A DNA stretch of 64,000 bases, taken from Nageia nagi (Eukaryota; Pinophyta). The stretch is from positions 434,001-498,000 of the forward strand of contig JBITNC010000002.1 in NCBI GenBank assembly GCA_050084985.1. Reading direction: 5' to 3'. A model generated the notes under the pieces. The model worked only from the letters and a program-made list of their open reading frames with translations. It had not been told where the DNA came from and made no database searches. A program made the translations under genes and the position numbers. Positions 1-11,353 of this stretch are shown piece by piece. Position 1 is the first letter of the stretch. Every line of letters begins with the position of its first letter.

Positions 1-645
1 GTATCCCGGATGGTGGTGGTTGAAACATTTGTGACCGTTGCACCTACTCTCTTGTCGTGGATATACAATCTTGCATGAATTTGTGACTATGAGTTGGGTG
101 CCCTTCCCATGGTTTCAGTTTGATCAACTAGAAGCCCAGGTTGTTCCCATGTTCCACTTTTCCTTTTCTTTCAATATTTTTTCATCTCTTTCCTGCATCG
201 CTTAATCTTCCTAAATGGCTCTCCATGCCTAATGGATAAGGCACCATCCTGACAAACCGGTGTGTGAAACCTTGGTCTTGAACGTGTCTATCTGCAGGAT
301 AGCGTTCTTGGAGGATTTATCTCTCTATCTATGGGACGATAATCTTTGGAACCATGGTTTCTTATTCGCTCAAGCTAAGGGATTTGCTCTCCTGTCTATG
401 ATATAGTGTTCCTACATGACCTATTGCCCTGTTTGTGGGAAGGAAGTTCTACAAGCAAATAGGCGACACTAGCAAGCACTGTCCTGTTTAAAAACCAAAG
501 GTTGGTATGGGTAAAACCAATCCATCCAAGTACTCGTTGGTTTGCTTAGTCTCCGATTAGCACATCTTGCACTATGTGGATCAAGAATTATGTTATGATT
601 ATTTTCTCTTGTCTATCTTGTGGAGTGAGTGGTTGGATCAACACA
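1..645. other. No gene recognised; repeat-like DNA
   Basis: I see no ORF with recognisable protein similarity here, on either strand. The composition resembles the neighbouring LTR-type DNA, but no terminus, primer-binding site or protein motif could be identified. It may be the U3 part of the LTR-like block that follows, but that is only a guess. Confidence 0.4.
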
Positions 646-1530
646 TTATCCCCTTCCTTTGTGGACGAAAACCTGCAGGAGAAAGAGCCATAGGACGAAA
701 AAACCTTGGGGTTCTCGAGAGCTAGAGGACGAAAACCCTTTAGTTCTCCATAGGTGGATCCATGTAGGGTTCACATTGTGCATATTGGTTGAAGGTTTTT
801 GAAGAGTATTGATCAGATTTTGAAGATTGAGATCAGATCTGAATTGGAGATCAGATTTGTAGAGTTTAGAGTACAGATATGAAATTGGTGATTCACCTAG
901 GCATCCAATATTGTCATAAAAATTTTGGACGCCCATCATCAAGGAATAGATCAGGGTTTGAGGAGCATCTTATTGGCACCCATCATCAGGTTTACTTTTC
1001 AAATTCTAGACATCCAACCATTGGATGTGATCTGCATTGTTTTTAGAGGGATTGAGGAGCATATTTCAGGGGTTGATCTCAAGATTGAGTCTCTATACCC
1101 AGACGTCCAACATTTGGGAGCTCTTCATCAGAATTTTGCTTTCATAACTGGGACGTCAAGCCTTACAGGCTGATCCATAGTGTACTTGAGGGTTTGCATG
1201 ATTATTTCAGGTGCACCATTCTTATTTTAAAGTGATCTGCAGTATTTGTTGATTGTACTGGTGTTTTTCAGTAACTAAGTTAGGGTTTCAGCATTTATTG
1301 TGATCTGCATTTCCAAAGTTCAGATTTATTGGGATCTACATAATTAGGGTTTTGTTATATTATGATCTGAATATTTAGAGTTTGTTGAATTGTGATCTTT
1401 ACCCTGAGGTTTGAGTTGAATGTGATCTGTAGATCTAGAGCATATCTAAGGTTTGAATACTTTGTGATCTACATATATAAGGTTTTGGGGGTTTGTTAAT
1501 TTAAGTGTGAACCATATACTTAGGGTTTCT
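646..1530 (+). repeat. LTR-like block with three GGACGAAAACC motifs and a degenerate short repeat
   Basis: Three copies of GGACGAAAACC(C) lie at about 662, 693 (with extra A) and 727, roughly 31-35 bp apart. The same triple motif, on the opposite strand, occurs at about 16737-16810, so both loci probably carry the same LTR family. From about 1230 to 1490 a loose repeat of the form GTGATCTGCAT ... TAGGGTTTG recurs about seven times (near 1232, 1299, 1331, 1361, 1391, 1421 and 1464). No terminus or tRNA primer site was found, so LTR status is inferred from the shared motif only. Confidence 0.4.
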
Positions 1531-3040
1531 AAATCATTTCTAGCTAGGTATATTACAATTAAGACATTTGAATTACATGCAACTAGATTGAGGGATTGGG
1601 TCATTCTTCAAAGAGAACACATATCACCTGACAGACTTTGATAAAACACAATAAGCTCCAATTTCAATACATACCAAGCCAACTATGTTGAGGTTTTGGA
1701 GTGTTATATTGCAGTTTGCTGCTACCAAGTAATAAGCAGACATTTATGATACTTGAACAAGTATCCAAAGTATCAGTAACAATGTAGGGTTTTATTAACA
1801 TATTTTGCAGCAATTAATAATAATGCACATTTGTGTTCAAGTCATGGCCTATGCAGTCACTCTCACAAGAGGGCAAACACGGTCTGCTCCAAGCGTCTAG
1901 ACAAAATCCACTGCATGTTTATAAAAACCTGAATATTGCTCCTAATTTCATGTTTTTAAGCATAGCATACAAATTCTCAGAATAAATGCATATTTACCAT
2001 TTATTTGCCTTTTTTCCCCTCCCATTATTCCCATTTAAACGATGTATTTCTCTTTCTGTTTTTCCCCTTTTTCCTATTTTCAACCAAACCCGAATTTGTA
2101 TACACTCTAAATTTTAAGCATTTCCTTGTCTAAGCAGCTGAGTTCTATAATTGATTTGGAAAGCCATAACGTGTATGAGCACAAGAATTGTCATGGTCAA
2201 AGAATGGAAGTAAAAGAAAAAGTAGATTTTTGGATTAGAAATGCTCACTTCTGTCCCATTTAATTTTGATTTTTGGCTAAAATTGCTCACTCATACTGTC
2301 CCATTTAATCTTCTTCATGTGGAACATCAGCAAAAGAGTTATGGATGTGATGCTCACAATGAAGAAAAAAGACTTTCCAAACAAATCTAGAAATGGAATA
2401 TATACCTAAAGTAAGAAAAACCAAACTTTTGGTAAACTATCTGCGTATTCAGTATTTGGTCCTCCCAACCAGAAAGAACACGGATCTAGCACAAAATCAA
2501 AACCATCACCATCAACAACTTTATGGAATTCCTGATTATGAAGGAGCAACTTTATGTCCAGCTTTGGGCAGAAAGGGAAACAGGTAGGAGAAATGAAAAT
2601 TATTTGATACATGACGTAGGAGAAAAAGCTCCTAAACGATAGGATTAAGAAACAGGCTGGACATATCACAAAGATGTATAGGATCCATAAATAGATATTT
2701 GGACTGCAATTTTTCCTTTAATGCAATATATTCTCACAAGGTAAGCCTATTGTATGCATGTGACTTATAGACATAAAAGAAGCAGTGGAAATGGTTGGAA
2801 AAACAAAGAACTTGAAAGACCAAGAAAATAGATGGAGATCTGACATTCTCCCAGTCAACAATTGCCTATAAGTAAATATAAACTGGAAATGATACGAGGA
2901 ACCGACCCACAAAAAGTTTCATGTCAAGGATGTTGGACATAATGCCAATACTCATTGTCTCCCTTTAATTATTAGTTTATTGCAAATATTGATACAAATT
3001 TGCCTTACGCAGGAGTTGGCTAGAGTTCTGTCTTTTTATT
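1531..3040. other. No gene recognised
   Basis: AT-rich sequence with only short ORFs lacking recognisable motifs. I see no tRNA, terminal repeats or transposon protein signature. The right edge leads into the decayed acidic/lysine-rich ORF block at 3050. Confidence 0.4.
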
Positions 3041-3049
3041 GTTTACTTT

Positions 3050-4620
3050 ACACTGATGAGGAAGGAGAAGAGGAAGAGGGAGATAGTGAGGCTAAAAGCT
3101 AAAAATCAGGAAGCTCCAGCAGTTCATCATCGAGTGTCAGCCAGAGCCAAAGCCAAGATCAAAGCGAGGAGGAGGAACAATATATAACTATCGAAGACTC
3201 TGATGAAGAAGGGAAAATACCTTCCAGTTCATCCAGTCATGCTGAGGAGACTACAGTGCTAATGCAAACCTTGGGAAGAGATTCCATATCCAATCATGGG
3301 TCAAAATCATCACAAAAAAACCCAAATCAAAAGAGCCAAAATGGAGCAAGAAAACCCAACATTTCTAATAGCGTGAAGAATATTGGCCAAGGGGGAGGAG
3401 AAGGATTTGATGATGGTGATGATAGTGATAGAGAGAATTTTGAAAGAAGAAAGAAAAGGAAACGAGATGAACACGACCAAGCATCCCAAGAAGAAGCTCG
3501 TTCCAGTAAACCCAACACCACCACCATAGCAAGTGAATGATGGAACATGGCTGAGAGTCGATTTGAATGTGTATTCTCAAAACTTGCAAGACATGAGTGG
3601 AAGTGGAGATGATGCAAATGAAGATGAGGATGAGGACGACAACAATGCAACACAAGTAAAGCCACCTAGATTACTCTAGAGCTTTCCCAGAATTGATGTT
3701 GACGGGCAAATTTTTGTCAGCAAGGTATATAGCAACCAGAGGAAACCAAAAGATGCAGTTTCCTTAAGAGTCCACAGAGCTAAGTTTGACATTGGAAAAA
3801 TTAATGATTATGGTACTACTTACATGGGTAAGTCTGCAATGGATTATATGCAAAAAATGGTAAAGAAACACAAGCAAAAGGCTAAAGAGTTGGAAGAGAA
3901 ACAGGCAAAGGGTAAAAGTTGGGAAGCTCTCACCAAAGATGAGAATATTTTGAAGTCAAATTATTACAGAGAGTGTTTCCTCAAAAAGGCGAAACGGCCC
4001 AAACTCTTGTAGCCCAGTTGCTTGATACATTTGATACTGATATGAGATGTTTGCTTGGTTTCTTTTTATCAGGAAAGAGTTAAAGGACATGGATAAAAAG
4101 ATATCGACCACCAAAGAAGTCTGGGAGGCAAATGTCAAATTTGATCAAGACACCAAAAAGCAATTGGCTACAACCTCCATGCGGCAGATAAATGTTTGTG
4201 ACAAGTTCTTTTTCTTCTAAGGATGGTTTCCAACAGCAGAAACAAAGTGTAGCTCCATCATCTCTAAATTTGGAGATATATATGAGAGGTTGAAGGTTAT
4301 ATTGCAAAAAACAAACATACAATTCTTTGATGGCGGAATACAATTGGAAAAGAATCGGTTGAAGAATAATGTAAAGAATATGGTGGAGGTTGAGTTGTTG
4401 ACTAATGATCTGAAAACCATACAAGATCAAAGCCTGTTGTGAGCATATAATGCTTTCATCATTTTAGAGTTCAGGTTGCGAGATTTGATGGATGAAATTC
4501 AAAAGTTGGATGAAGAAACTTCAATGGACACCAACAGTTTGAAATTGCAAATGAACAAGTTAATGAAGTTTGTAGGAAGGATTTACAGAAGAAACTAGAG
4601 GACTATTTGAAGGTTTGTTG
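3050..4620 (+). pseudogene. Decayed ORF block A: acidic and lysine-rich protein, likely retroelement-derived
   Basis: Frames are open in pieces: 3256-3540 (94 codons, D/E/K/R-rich with runs such as RRKKRKRDE) and 3824-4012 (lysine/glutamate-rich, coiled-coil-like). They are separated by stops and frame changes, with further glutamate/lysine-rich pieces to about 4610. No catalytic domain is visible. Similar charged, broken ORFs occur at 17560-20240 and, on the other strand, at 42590-43680, which suggests a repeated family rather than a host gene. Block A is followed at 4640 by a promoter-like stretch with a TATA box, as expected if an LTR follows a coding region. I do not recognise the protein; gag-like or a non-autonomous element ORF are possibilities. 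Confidence 0.35.
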
Positions 4621-4639
4621 ACCCACGCATCTCACCCCT

Positions 4640-5160
4640 TGGCTAGGGTTTACAGAATCAATTTGAAGGTGAAGAAGGATGTCTCGTGTCTGAAAGTCAC
4701 CCCTTGGATAGGATAAAAATGTAAATGTAACGGAAAAATGTATTTAGTTCCAAATACATGTGGCACTCGAGAAAAAAAAAAGAATTTTTATTGTGGAAAA
4801 ATAAAAAATTCATGTAATCGTAGTTAGTTAACTGTTAGAGTAGTAAGTTGTCTTTAGGTTTAAGGAAGTTGAAAAGTCACCAAAAGTTGAGGAGACATTT
4901 TGTAACTGAAATAGAGTAGATAAAGAGTCAAGCCTTTTCATCTCCATTGAGTCTTTATAAAAGGAAGGTGAAGACATTTTTGTATCTCTCTTACTATTGC
5001 AAGAAATTGTTGTATTTTTGAAGACTGAGATTAATAAGAAGACTCGATTGCTCTTATGTTGTCATTATGTTAATGTTACTATTATGTGTATGTTTTGTTT
5101 ACCAATTTATCAATAAACTAATATTGCATATGATTGTGATATCCTTTTATAAATTTTGCA
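4640..5160 (+). repeat. LTR-like promoter block downstream of ORF block A
   Basis: The segment contains a TATA box (TATAAAA at 4956-4962) and an AT-rich leader, and it follows the coding remnants of block A as a 3' LTR would. No matching upstream copy and no exact TG/CA ends were identified, so the boundaries are approximate. Confidence 0.35.
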
Positions 5161-6160
5161 AGTGTTGCAGCAAGATTTGTAAATGATGGTGAAGATCAAT
5201 ACCAGTGAATCAATATTGATTTTGATTGTTAGATTGATATAAGAACTTTCACTCAACTGGGAACATTTTAATTGTTTTAACTTAAGTGCTTAAGTATTAC
5301 AACTAAGTTATTTTAAGCATATCTTTTTATCAGTTAATTAATAAAAAGAAACTACTTTTCAGTTGAGATTTTTTGCAAAAAATTGTTAGTTTTGAGTCAG
5401 TTGAAGAAGAAGATTGAAGCCTATTGAGGACCACCTCATAAAAAAGGAGGATTGCATAATCCCTTCTTGTCTCATTTTTCTTCTGCAAGAAAAAGTTGTT
5501 AACAAGTTTCACTTCTTTGCCTCCAACAATCGTCATAACATTCTTCAAAGCGATAATATTGAGAACTTTGAATTTCTAAATAACATATTTTTTGCCATTT
5601 AATTTATGATAACCTAGTAAAATATAACCAAAAATATTCACATTAGACCTAATGGAATCAAGGACTAGAGATTTTAGAAGACAAAACTTAAACTAAGAAA
5701 ACTACATTTGCTTTACCCTAATAAAACGTTCTAGACTAGCATTGGCAAAGGTAGTTAGGGGCTCCAAACAAAGTCCAGTAAACATCCATAGAGGTCAGAA
5801 CACACAGAGAGGAATACATTGCATCTAGTAGTCTAGTACACAACAACACAATACATGATACACAACCAGAAGTCACATAATGCATTTAGCCAAGTAAATG
5901 CATTTAAAACATGTCAATGCATGATATTTATCACATGGAGTAAAATACATGTCATGCCCTATTCAAACATGTCCACGATTTTCAACAAGAGAACATGAAC
6001 ACATCGAACAATACGAACACATCTAGAAGGAAAGAAAACACGTGTCCAAAATCTTTAGAAGGAGATGTGTTCACTAAGGGAAATATGTCTTCAATTTGAG
6101 CAAGTAAACACATAGCCTAAGGTCCACAACCTAAGCAAGGAAACGTGCTCACTAGAAAGA
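5161..6160. other. No gene recognised; possible copia leader remnant
   Basis: Only short ORFs without motifs. The stretch 5990-6150, rich in 'AACACATC' words, resembles 8280-8460 on the far side of the LINE. This suggests the LINE inserted into one older unit that now lies on both sides, but the match is loose. Confidence 0.3.
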
Positions 6161-8262
6161 AAGAAAGAAAGTATATTAATGTCCTCGGGTGACCAAAAGC
6201 GGTCAATGGGACTAGAAAGTACAATCATGTAAATGAAGCCAGCAAGCCTCTAGTGGCGCATCTAAAGAAAACATAAAAGAATAAACAACTACAACTATAA
6301 AAGAGAATCCTGACCCTAAAAGGAAGAAAGGAGGGATACAAAAACTAAGGCTCCCCAACGAATATCACTCTGGACCTCACTGGGGGAGCGTATGGCAGTA
6401 CTCTCTACTCTAGGGAGAGCTCAAGTGTGATCACCATGGGATGTGTTTGTGATACTGCTACTAGAGGAGAAGAAGGATGTGATCCAATGAATCAACGAAG
6501 GATCCTAGGCGCTTTGTGTATGTCCCATAGTCCAGCGTGGTGGATGCAGGTGCTCCTCCCAGTGTCTCCTGCGAGCTCACTCAGGAGAAGAGGCGCGGAA
6601 AAAGGACGTGATGAGTTGATCCCCAAGTGGCTGTTGAGCCCGAGCTAGAAGTCGTCTCCGTAAGAGGAGGGCCTCTCGAAAGTACTGAGCCAAACATCGT
6701 TGATCAAAATAACGAATGAATGTGCTCAGAGAGCTGTGTGAGTCTTGAAAAAGGCAATAATAGCATCCTCGAATCTCATAGTAAACCGAAAATTGAAAAA
6801 CAAAATGGGTCTCAGACTCAACCTCAAGGGAGCAAAAGCGACAAACTCGAAGGTCTCTGTCTATGTGGTGGTTTGTCTCAATCCTCAACTGGTGTGAACA
6901 TACTCAATACTGACCAAAGGCTAATCTCAAGCCGAGAGGAAGATGCAAGCTGATGTATCCAAGTGGTTGGATCAACCCCTTATCTAACTGGAGGTAATGA
7001 TGAGCATAATGGTCTAGTTTGGACATCAACGGCTGCAGGGGTGACACCCAAGTAAGCTAAATATAAGATCTTTAGATAGTCTCATGGATCGCTATGAGGG
7101 AGGCTGTTGTTGTCTGTGGTGAACCTGCAGGAGGTGAAGGCAGGCTATCTAATGAAAAACCAAATCTTGAAAGCATCTTGGAGACCTCAGCGAACTGGCA
7201 TCGAAGGTAACCTTGGGTGGATAAGTCGATCGAGGAAGCCAAGGCTCTAACTAGGAGTCTATCAGAACCACTCCCAAGAGAAGATAAACTCTGAATATGA
7301 CAACGAAAGAGGACTATGTAAGCGAAGGCCAAGACCAGAACAGGCTAGCATCCAAAATCCGCAAGGACAATAGGGTGTGGGACTGTCCTCTTACTCCTGA
7401 TGAAGCGTGACAGGAAGATGATCAAGATCCTCTCTATTGACATCCAGTCAACTACCAACAAGTTGGGTCCCCAAACCTCTACTCCATACAAGGCTGTAGG
7501 TATGACCAAGGTCTAAAATAACTCTAACTTGGACGGAACGTCCTGAAAGTGTAACTGGAAGCACTGCCTCTCCAAAGTGGACAAGGCCGCATACCCTCGA
7601 CGAACTCTGGGTGGCATTGTTGACCTCATGGAGGATCTAGGACCTGAAAAGAGCACTCCCAAGTATGTATAAGAGGAGGTAGTCTCTATACTACTATCGC
7701 GAAAGCTGAGCTATATTCGGTCCACCGTGGCCTTCGAAACATTAAAGGCCACAACCTTAGTCTTGCTAAGGTTCACTGCCAACTCCTACCTAGCACTGAA
7801 CCTATTGAGAGCATCAAGCAAAGCCTGCAAACCCTCAACCGAGTGAGACAGCAATACAATGTCATTAGCAAAAAGAAGTAAGGAAACTCTACTGCCATGA
7901 AGAAGGCATCCACACTCGGATCCTATGGTCTCAAGGATAAAGGACTCCAGCTCATCTATATATAACACAAACAAATTCAGAGATAGAGGGAAACCCTGTT
8001 TCACCCCTATGGTGCTAAGAACATTGTCGAAGAGTCCATCTAAGGTGCGCACTCGGCCTGAAAGTGTCTCATATAAAGTCAAGCCCGCCACTAAACCCTC
8101 CTCTGGTACTCCTAAACTCCTCAGCCGTTCCATGAGTCTGTGTCGAGAAACAGTGTCAAAGGCTTTCCTGATGTCTACAAAACATCAGAATACTGGAGAC
8201 TTCCGGAATCTAGCCTCCTCAATAATAGCCTTGAGTGCGAAAATACGATCAAAGGTACAGAA
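6161..8262 (-). pseudogene. Non-LTR retrotransposon (LINE), 3' two-thirds, minus strand
   Basis: Reading from 8262 downward, the conceptual protein shows reverse-transcriptase blocks: FDRIFALKAIIEEARF, then a 'D-RKAFDTVSRHRL' block, then GVKQGFPLS (normally GCPLSP), then the active-site block LLFANDIVLLS at about 7860. The expected FADD motif has become FAND, so a catalytic aspartate is lost. The longest open piece is 7786-8133. Downstream are connection/thumb remnants (7072-7332) and a C-terminal C-x2-C ... H zinc-finger-like region (6577-6888, CRFCSLEVESETH). Stops and frameshifts are frequent. The 5' part (endonuclease) is missing, as in typical 5'-truncated LINEs. The 3' end is placed at a short (TTTC)n tract, read on the minus strand, near 6161-6180. 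Confidence 0.8.
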
Positions 8263-8745
8263 GCACATGATGCATCTAACCAAAACCATTCACACATTGA
8301 GCAAAGGTAAAACACGGCCAACAACAACCAACAAACACGAAAACGCATCCACAACTTGTGCCTTTAATAAACAAGAACACCCAAGAAACACATCCACAGG
8401 TCAACAAACACATCCAACTGAATGTTTCACAATTTTAAGAAACACATCCACAATCACTTGTTGCTCTAATACTATGCCGAAAATCAAAAATGTAGAGCAA
8501 AAGGTGCAATAAACAAAGTAAAAGATCAAAATAATCAATAATAATATGCTTAACAAGCAAACACAAATATATAGATGAAACAGAGCATTGTTTCACCAAC
8601 AATCTAGGATGTAGTTGAAAGTAATAATTGTAACTACTTCACCTAATATCAAAGGAAGGTGATGTACATGTTTAAACTACCTCACCTTATTTTATAATTA
8701 AACATTATCTTAGCACCCCTTGATCACAAAGGAGGTCATGATCCT
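8263..8745 (-). repeat. Copia-type LTR with primer-binding-site-like sequence, minus strand
   Basis: The block follows the C-terminal end of the copia pol remnant at 8747-9235, as a 3' LTR should. On the minus strand, at about 8467-8484, it also shows GGCATAGTATTAGAGCA, a degenerate form of the initiator-Met tRNA primer site TGGTATCAGAGC. An LTR with pol on one side and a primer site on the other suggests either a tandem or recombined element, or a chance match. LTR ends were not fixed. Confidence 0.4.
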
Positions 8746-8746
8746 C

Positions 8747-9235
8747 CCATGCTATCTCGAGAATTGTTTCATCTTCATGACCTTGGTGAAGATATCAACA
8801 AGTTGATCAAAGGTAGAGTAAAACTCCAAATCCACATCCTGATGATGAATCAAGTCCCTCATGAAGTAGACCCAAAGGTCTATGTGCTTTTGCTTAGACA
8901 TTTCATGATGAATTGGATTCCATGCAATCTAAATTGCAATTTGATTGCCAATGAAGATGCATTGACATCGAATTGATCCTCTCCCAAGTCAAATAGCATA
9001 TTTTTCAACCAAAGCTTGTGCCATAGCTCTCGTAGTTGCAAAATACTCTACTTCTACACATGATAGAGACAAAATAGATTGTGTTTTCAAAATTCGCATG
9101 ATAAGCCATAAGCTGAAACAGAAACAATTGTTGCCATAGACTTCCAACCATACAAACTACCATCCCAATCAAAATCAATCCATCCAATCAGCCTAAATAC
9201 AATGGCATGTGAGTATTTGATCGCCATCTCCAAAG
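8747..9235 (-). pseudogene. Ty1/copia pol C-terminus (RNase H end), minus strand
   Basis: Read from 9235 downward across frameshifts, this shows the copia RNase H end: FRLIGWIDFDWDGSL (compare the family LIGxxDSDWAGS block), then WNPIHHEMSKQKHIDL, then DLEFYSTFDQLVDIFTK, followed by a stop near 8750. Order and spacing fit copia pol. It is cut at about 9235, exactly where the plus-strand copia LTR begins, so the latter probably inserted into it. Plus-strand ORFs over this stretch are shadows. Confidence 0.75.
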
Positions 9236-9850
9236 TGTTAAGAGTAATAATACATTAGGGGTTAATTATAGATTACATTAGTGGTTAATTACAAGATAGT
9301 GATTAATTATAGATATATGTTTTTTTTTATTATTATTATTATTATTGAATTGGAGGATCGATTTTTGAATGGAATCCTAATTGTTTTTACATTCAAATCG
9401 CTCACACATGTGTGACAAGTACTATAGAGGGTGATTTGAACATGAAACCTTCCAGTGGTGAGACATGCACTTAACCAATGCGGTGTCCTCTTGGGGACTT
9501 ACAACATTAGGGTAAAGTTCCAAGGATTCTATATCCATGTGCATGTAATGGGGAGTTCTATAACCTACTAGGTAGGAAACCCTGGTCAATCTCTACCAAC
9601 AACTCGGGTTTTACCACTTCCTTTATTACCACTCCACATGGGTATAGTTTCCTCTCTTTGGCTTGTGGGATTAGAACCCATGACCTCCCAAAGGGAGACC
9701 AAGAGACCTTACCACTACACCAATGCCTCACAGCTTGTTAATTATAGATATATGTTATTTTTAGGAACCATTTTCTATTTTTAGGTTCTCTCTTGTATTT
9801 ATACTTGATTAAGGAATGTAATAAAGCAAGTCTCTTATCCTAATCTTTCA
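9236..9850 (+). repeat. 5' LTR of degenerate copia element 1 (split by a SINE)
   Basis: The LTR starts TGTTAAGAGTAATAATACA and ends in CTTTCA at 9850, directly followed by a Met-tRNA-type primer site. Without the SINE (9322-9737) and its 19-bp duplication it would be only about 180 bp, short but within the range of plant copia LTRs. The matching 3' LTR was not found, so the element is truncated or rearranged downstream. Confidence 0.6.
9322..9737 (-). mobile_element. tRNA-derived SINE with perfect 19-bp target duplication
   Basis: On the minus strand the element starts with a tRNA-like head. A-box-like TGGTGTAGTGGTAAGG lies at about 9709-9724 and a good B box GGGTTCTAATCCC at 9667-9679 (consensus GGTTCNANNCC); together these are an RNA polymerase III internal promoter. 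It ends in a (TAA)n / poly-A tail, seen on the plus strand as (T)n(ATT)n at 9321-9347. It is flanked by identical 19-bp direct repeats TTAATTATAGATATATGTT at 9303-9321 and 9738-9756. Head, tail and duplication together make this a confident call. It has no coding capacity and would depend on a LINE for mobilisation. Confidence 0.88.
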
Positions 9851-9866
9851 TAGTATCAGAGCACTC
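9851..9866 (+). promoter_or_regulatory. tRNA-Met-type primer-binding site of copia element 1
   Basis: TAGTATCAGAGCACTC directly follows the LTR end and matches the common plant copia site TGGTATCAGAGC with one change in the core. It would prime minus-strand DNA synthesis in an active element. Confidence 0.65.
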
Positions 9867-10472
9867 TCATAGGATTTCCATCTCTAGCTACCAATAAGCT
9901 TGTAGAGGATTTTTATCCCTACAAAGATCTAGTGAGACCTGTTGACGAATGTTGTTTTGCTTCAAAGAAATGTAAGGAAAGGAGGCTACCATTCAGATTT
10001 GCTTATCCACAAGATCATTGTTCTGTGTTGATCCAATTATCATTGCAATCCATCAAACATATAGCAAAGTATGTGGTCATTTAGACCTGCCAGAATCCTG
10101 TAGAGGCATGGGTAGACCTGTTGTTGAAGGTTGATCAACGCATTTGAGACCAACACATTCTTTGGTCAAGGATTTTTCGAACCAGCATGTACACCATTCA
10201 TAGAGGAGAACATGGATTAGCAAACAACACGACTTGATCTGAATCAATATTAATCTGCATGTGTGGAAAATGTAGTAAAGAGATGTGCAATTTGTAAATT
10301 TTTACAAGTGTGCTGCGAAAGTAAGTGAAAATTTTGGTTGCCTTTGTTCATTGAAATTTGCTCGTATCTATCTCGAATCGGGCTCCATTTTGCAACTTTG
10401 GGCTTGCATCCCAAAAAATCATGTATAGGATCTGCATGAAGTGGACGATTTCTTCATTTTTTTTAGTAAACA

Positions 10473-11330
10473 ATGGCACAAATTGCTCCAAAAAACCTCC
10501 TTTTTGACTCTCAAGTCTTGAAAGAAAACATTATGCAACGTGGAAGACAAAAATTCAAGCCAAGCTTGAATTTGAAGGCTTGTGGGACATTATTGATGGG
10601 ATTGACAAACACCCAAAAACTATTGGAGATCCACAAAAAGAGTTTTATCAACGCAATAAAAATGTGTGTATGATCCTCCTTGGAATCTTGAATGATGTCC
10701 AACCCCATGTTCGTGATTCCAAGGATGTTGTTGAAGCCTAGAAGAAATTGTAGCAAGTCTTTGCATATAAGAATCAAAATCAGATTCTTCATCTTCAAGG
10801 ATAGTTACACAATTTAAAGCTGAAAGGTGTGGAGAAGTTGGAATCCTTTCTTCGCCGAGTGGTGGAACTCGTTGCCTCCCTACAAGCATTAGAAGAGATA
10901 GTGGAAGATAAGCTTCTTGTACCCATTGTCTTAAGAGCACTCTTGGATCCATATCGCATCTTTGTGACATCCTTAAATGTCACCAAATATAAGCTACACT
11001 TTGAAGAGTTGGTGAATATTCTGAAATAAGAATAGGCCTTCCATGAGAATTTGAATGAAGAAGAGCATGCAATGATGTCCACTTAGAAAGGCAAGAAGCA
11101 ACAAAAGAGAAAAAGCAAGTCACAAGACACCAACACAATGAAAAAGAGTTGCTTGATTTGCGGAAAGGAGCATGAATATGAAACATAAATGACCACCTCC
11201 CAAGAACAAAAGAGAATGGAGAAACTGAAAACCATAAGGACAACAAGGGAATATTGCTAACACTAAAGACTAAGATGAGACAAAAGATTTTGCTCTTGCC
11301 CATCAGGAGCAACCATCCATAACCACCACT
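10473..11330 (+). pseudogene. Copia element 1 gag, frameshifted
   Basis: Open pieces in different frames (10473-10673 and 10829-11029) join conceptually into a copia Gag of the UBN2/DUF4219 type: 'YATWKTKIQAKLE', 'LWDIIDG', 'GVEKLESFLRRVVELVASLQ'. A zinc-knuckle remnant CLICGKEHEYET at about 11155 has only part of CCHC left. At least three frame changes and several stops prevent expression. A 'TWYV' protease lead-in follows at 11330 and is then interrupted by other DNA. Confidence 0.75.
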
Positions 11331-11353
11331 TGGTATGTGGTTTCTGGCACCAA

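Noticed and set aside
7925-8512. 195-codon plus-strand ORF
   Set aside because: Lies opposite LINE RT coding sequence and runs into repetitive LTR-like DNA; no domain.
8749-8976. 75-codon plus-strand ORF
   Set aside because: Shadow of the minus-strand copia RNase H end.
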